DNA of 6,640 nt, from the NCBI GenBank assembly GCA_029257755.1, contig JARIAP010000163.1, forward strand, positions 1-6,640, given 5' to 3'. Below, piece after piece: positions 6,551 to 6,640 of this stretch (position 1 is its first letter; the number at the start of each line of letters is the position of its first letter). The position numbers and the translations under genes are program-made. The stretch comes from Helicobacter sp. GTDB lineage: Bacteria; Campylobacterota; Campylobacteria; Campylobacterales; Helicobacteraceae. Below the pieces are notes generated by a model. The model searched no databases. It was given only the letters and a program-made list of their open reading frames with translations, and was not told the origin of the DNA.

Positions 6551-6640
6551 ATACATTTAAATATGGAAAGTTTATTTATTTTAATTAAATCATTTAAACA
6601 CTTGTAATATGAATATATTATTGTAAAATACATGTTTTAT
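6551..6640. other. Downstream non-coding tail
   Basis: Very AT-rich, with no open frame of note on the + strand. I see no GC-rich hairpin followed by a T run, so no intrinsic terminator can be supported; the best inverted match (GTTTA at about 6569 with TAAAC near 6595) is only five pairs with a long loop. Two imperfect direct repeats, TTGTAATAT (6602-6610) and TTGTAAAAT (6621-6629), differ by one base. Confidence 0.5.
6602..6629 (+). promoter_or_regulatory. Possible promoter for the next gene
   Basis: TTGTAA (6602-6607) and TAAAAT (6624-6629) are 16 bases apart, matching four of six and five of six bases of the -35 and -10 consensus. No downstream gene is visible, and such matches arise easily by chance in this composition. 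Confidence 0.22.

Noticed and set aside
6031..6633. Minus-strand open frame of 200 codons opposite the receptor signalling domain
   Set aside because: It covers the most conserved part of the chemoreceptor on the other strand. The hydrophobic, Ser/Ile/Phe-rich translation is what the antisense of an A-rich coiled coil gives.
1..6640. CRISPR array, tRNA, rRNA, insertion sequence or toxin-antitoxin module
   Set aside because: I saw no regularly spaced repeats, no cloverleaf-like segment, no transposase and no small gene pair; almost all of the window is taken up by six recognisable genes.

Overview
The window is a strongly AT-rich bacterial segment with six genes, all on the + strand and packed with gaps of 4 to 45 bases. 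Gene content, the cheV-nspC pairing and protein sequence point to Campylobacterota, most likely a Helicobacter. The CheV and QueA proteins look very close to the H. pylori versions as I remember them, but the gene order and low GC suggest a non-pylori species. This assignment rests on recognition, not on a search.

Layout: positions 1-205 are a non-coding leader with a possible extended -10 and a near-perfect 18-base inverted repeat just before cheV. Then come cheV (206-1162, chemotaxis coupling protein with receiver domain), nspC (1172-2641, carboxynorspermidine/carboxyspermidine decarboxylase), queA (2646-3806, queuosine tRNA modification), lptC (3852-4448) and lptA (4460-4936), both for lipopolysaccharide transport, and a methyl-accepting chemotaxis protein (4964-6550). 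The last 90 bases hold no gene and no convincing terminator, but do contain a possible promoter for whatever follows.

The spacing suggests one transcript from cheV to the chemoreceptor, although the 45-base queA-lptC gap could hold a promoter. The functions are mixed: chemotaxis at both ends, and polyamine synthesis, tRNA modification and envelope biogenesis between them. No transposase, tRNA, rRNA or CRISPR array is visible.

The most notable point is that the chemoreceptor has a CxxCH motif (residues 139-143) in its predicted periplasmic sensor domain, which predicts a covalently bound c-type heme and so a redox or gas sensor. I do not see a wholly new multi-gene system here. The other points of interest are the cheV leader inverted repeat, the enlarged NspC and QueA, and lptC-lptA standing away from their usual partners kdsC and engB.
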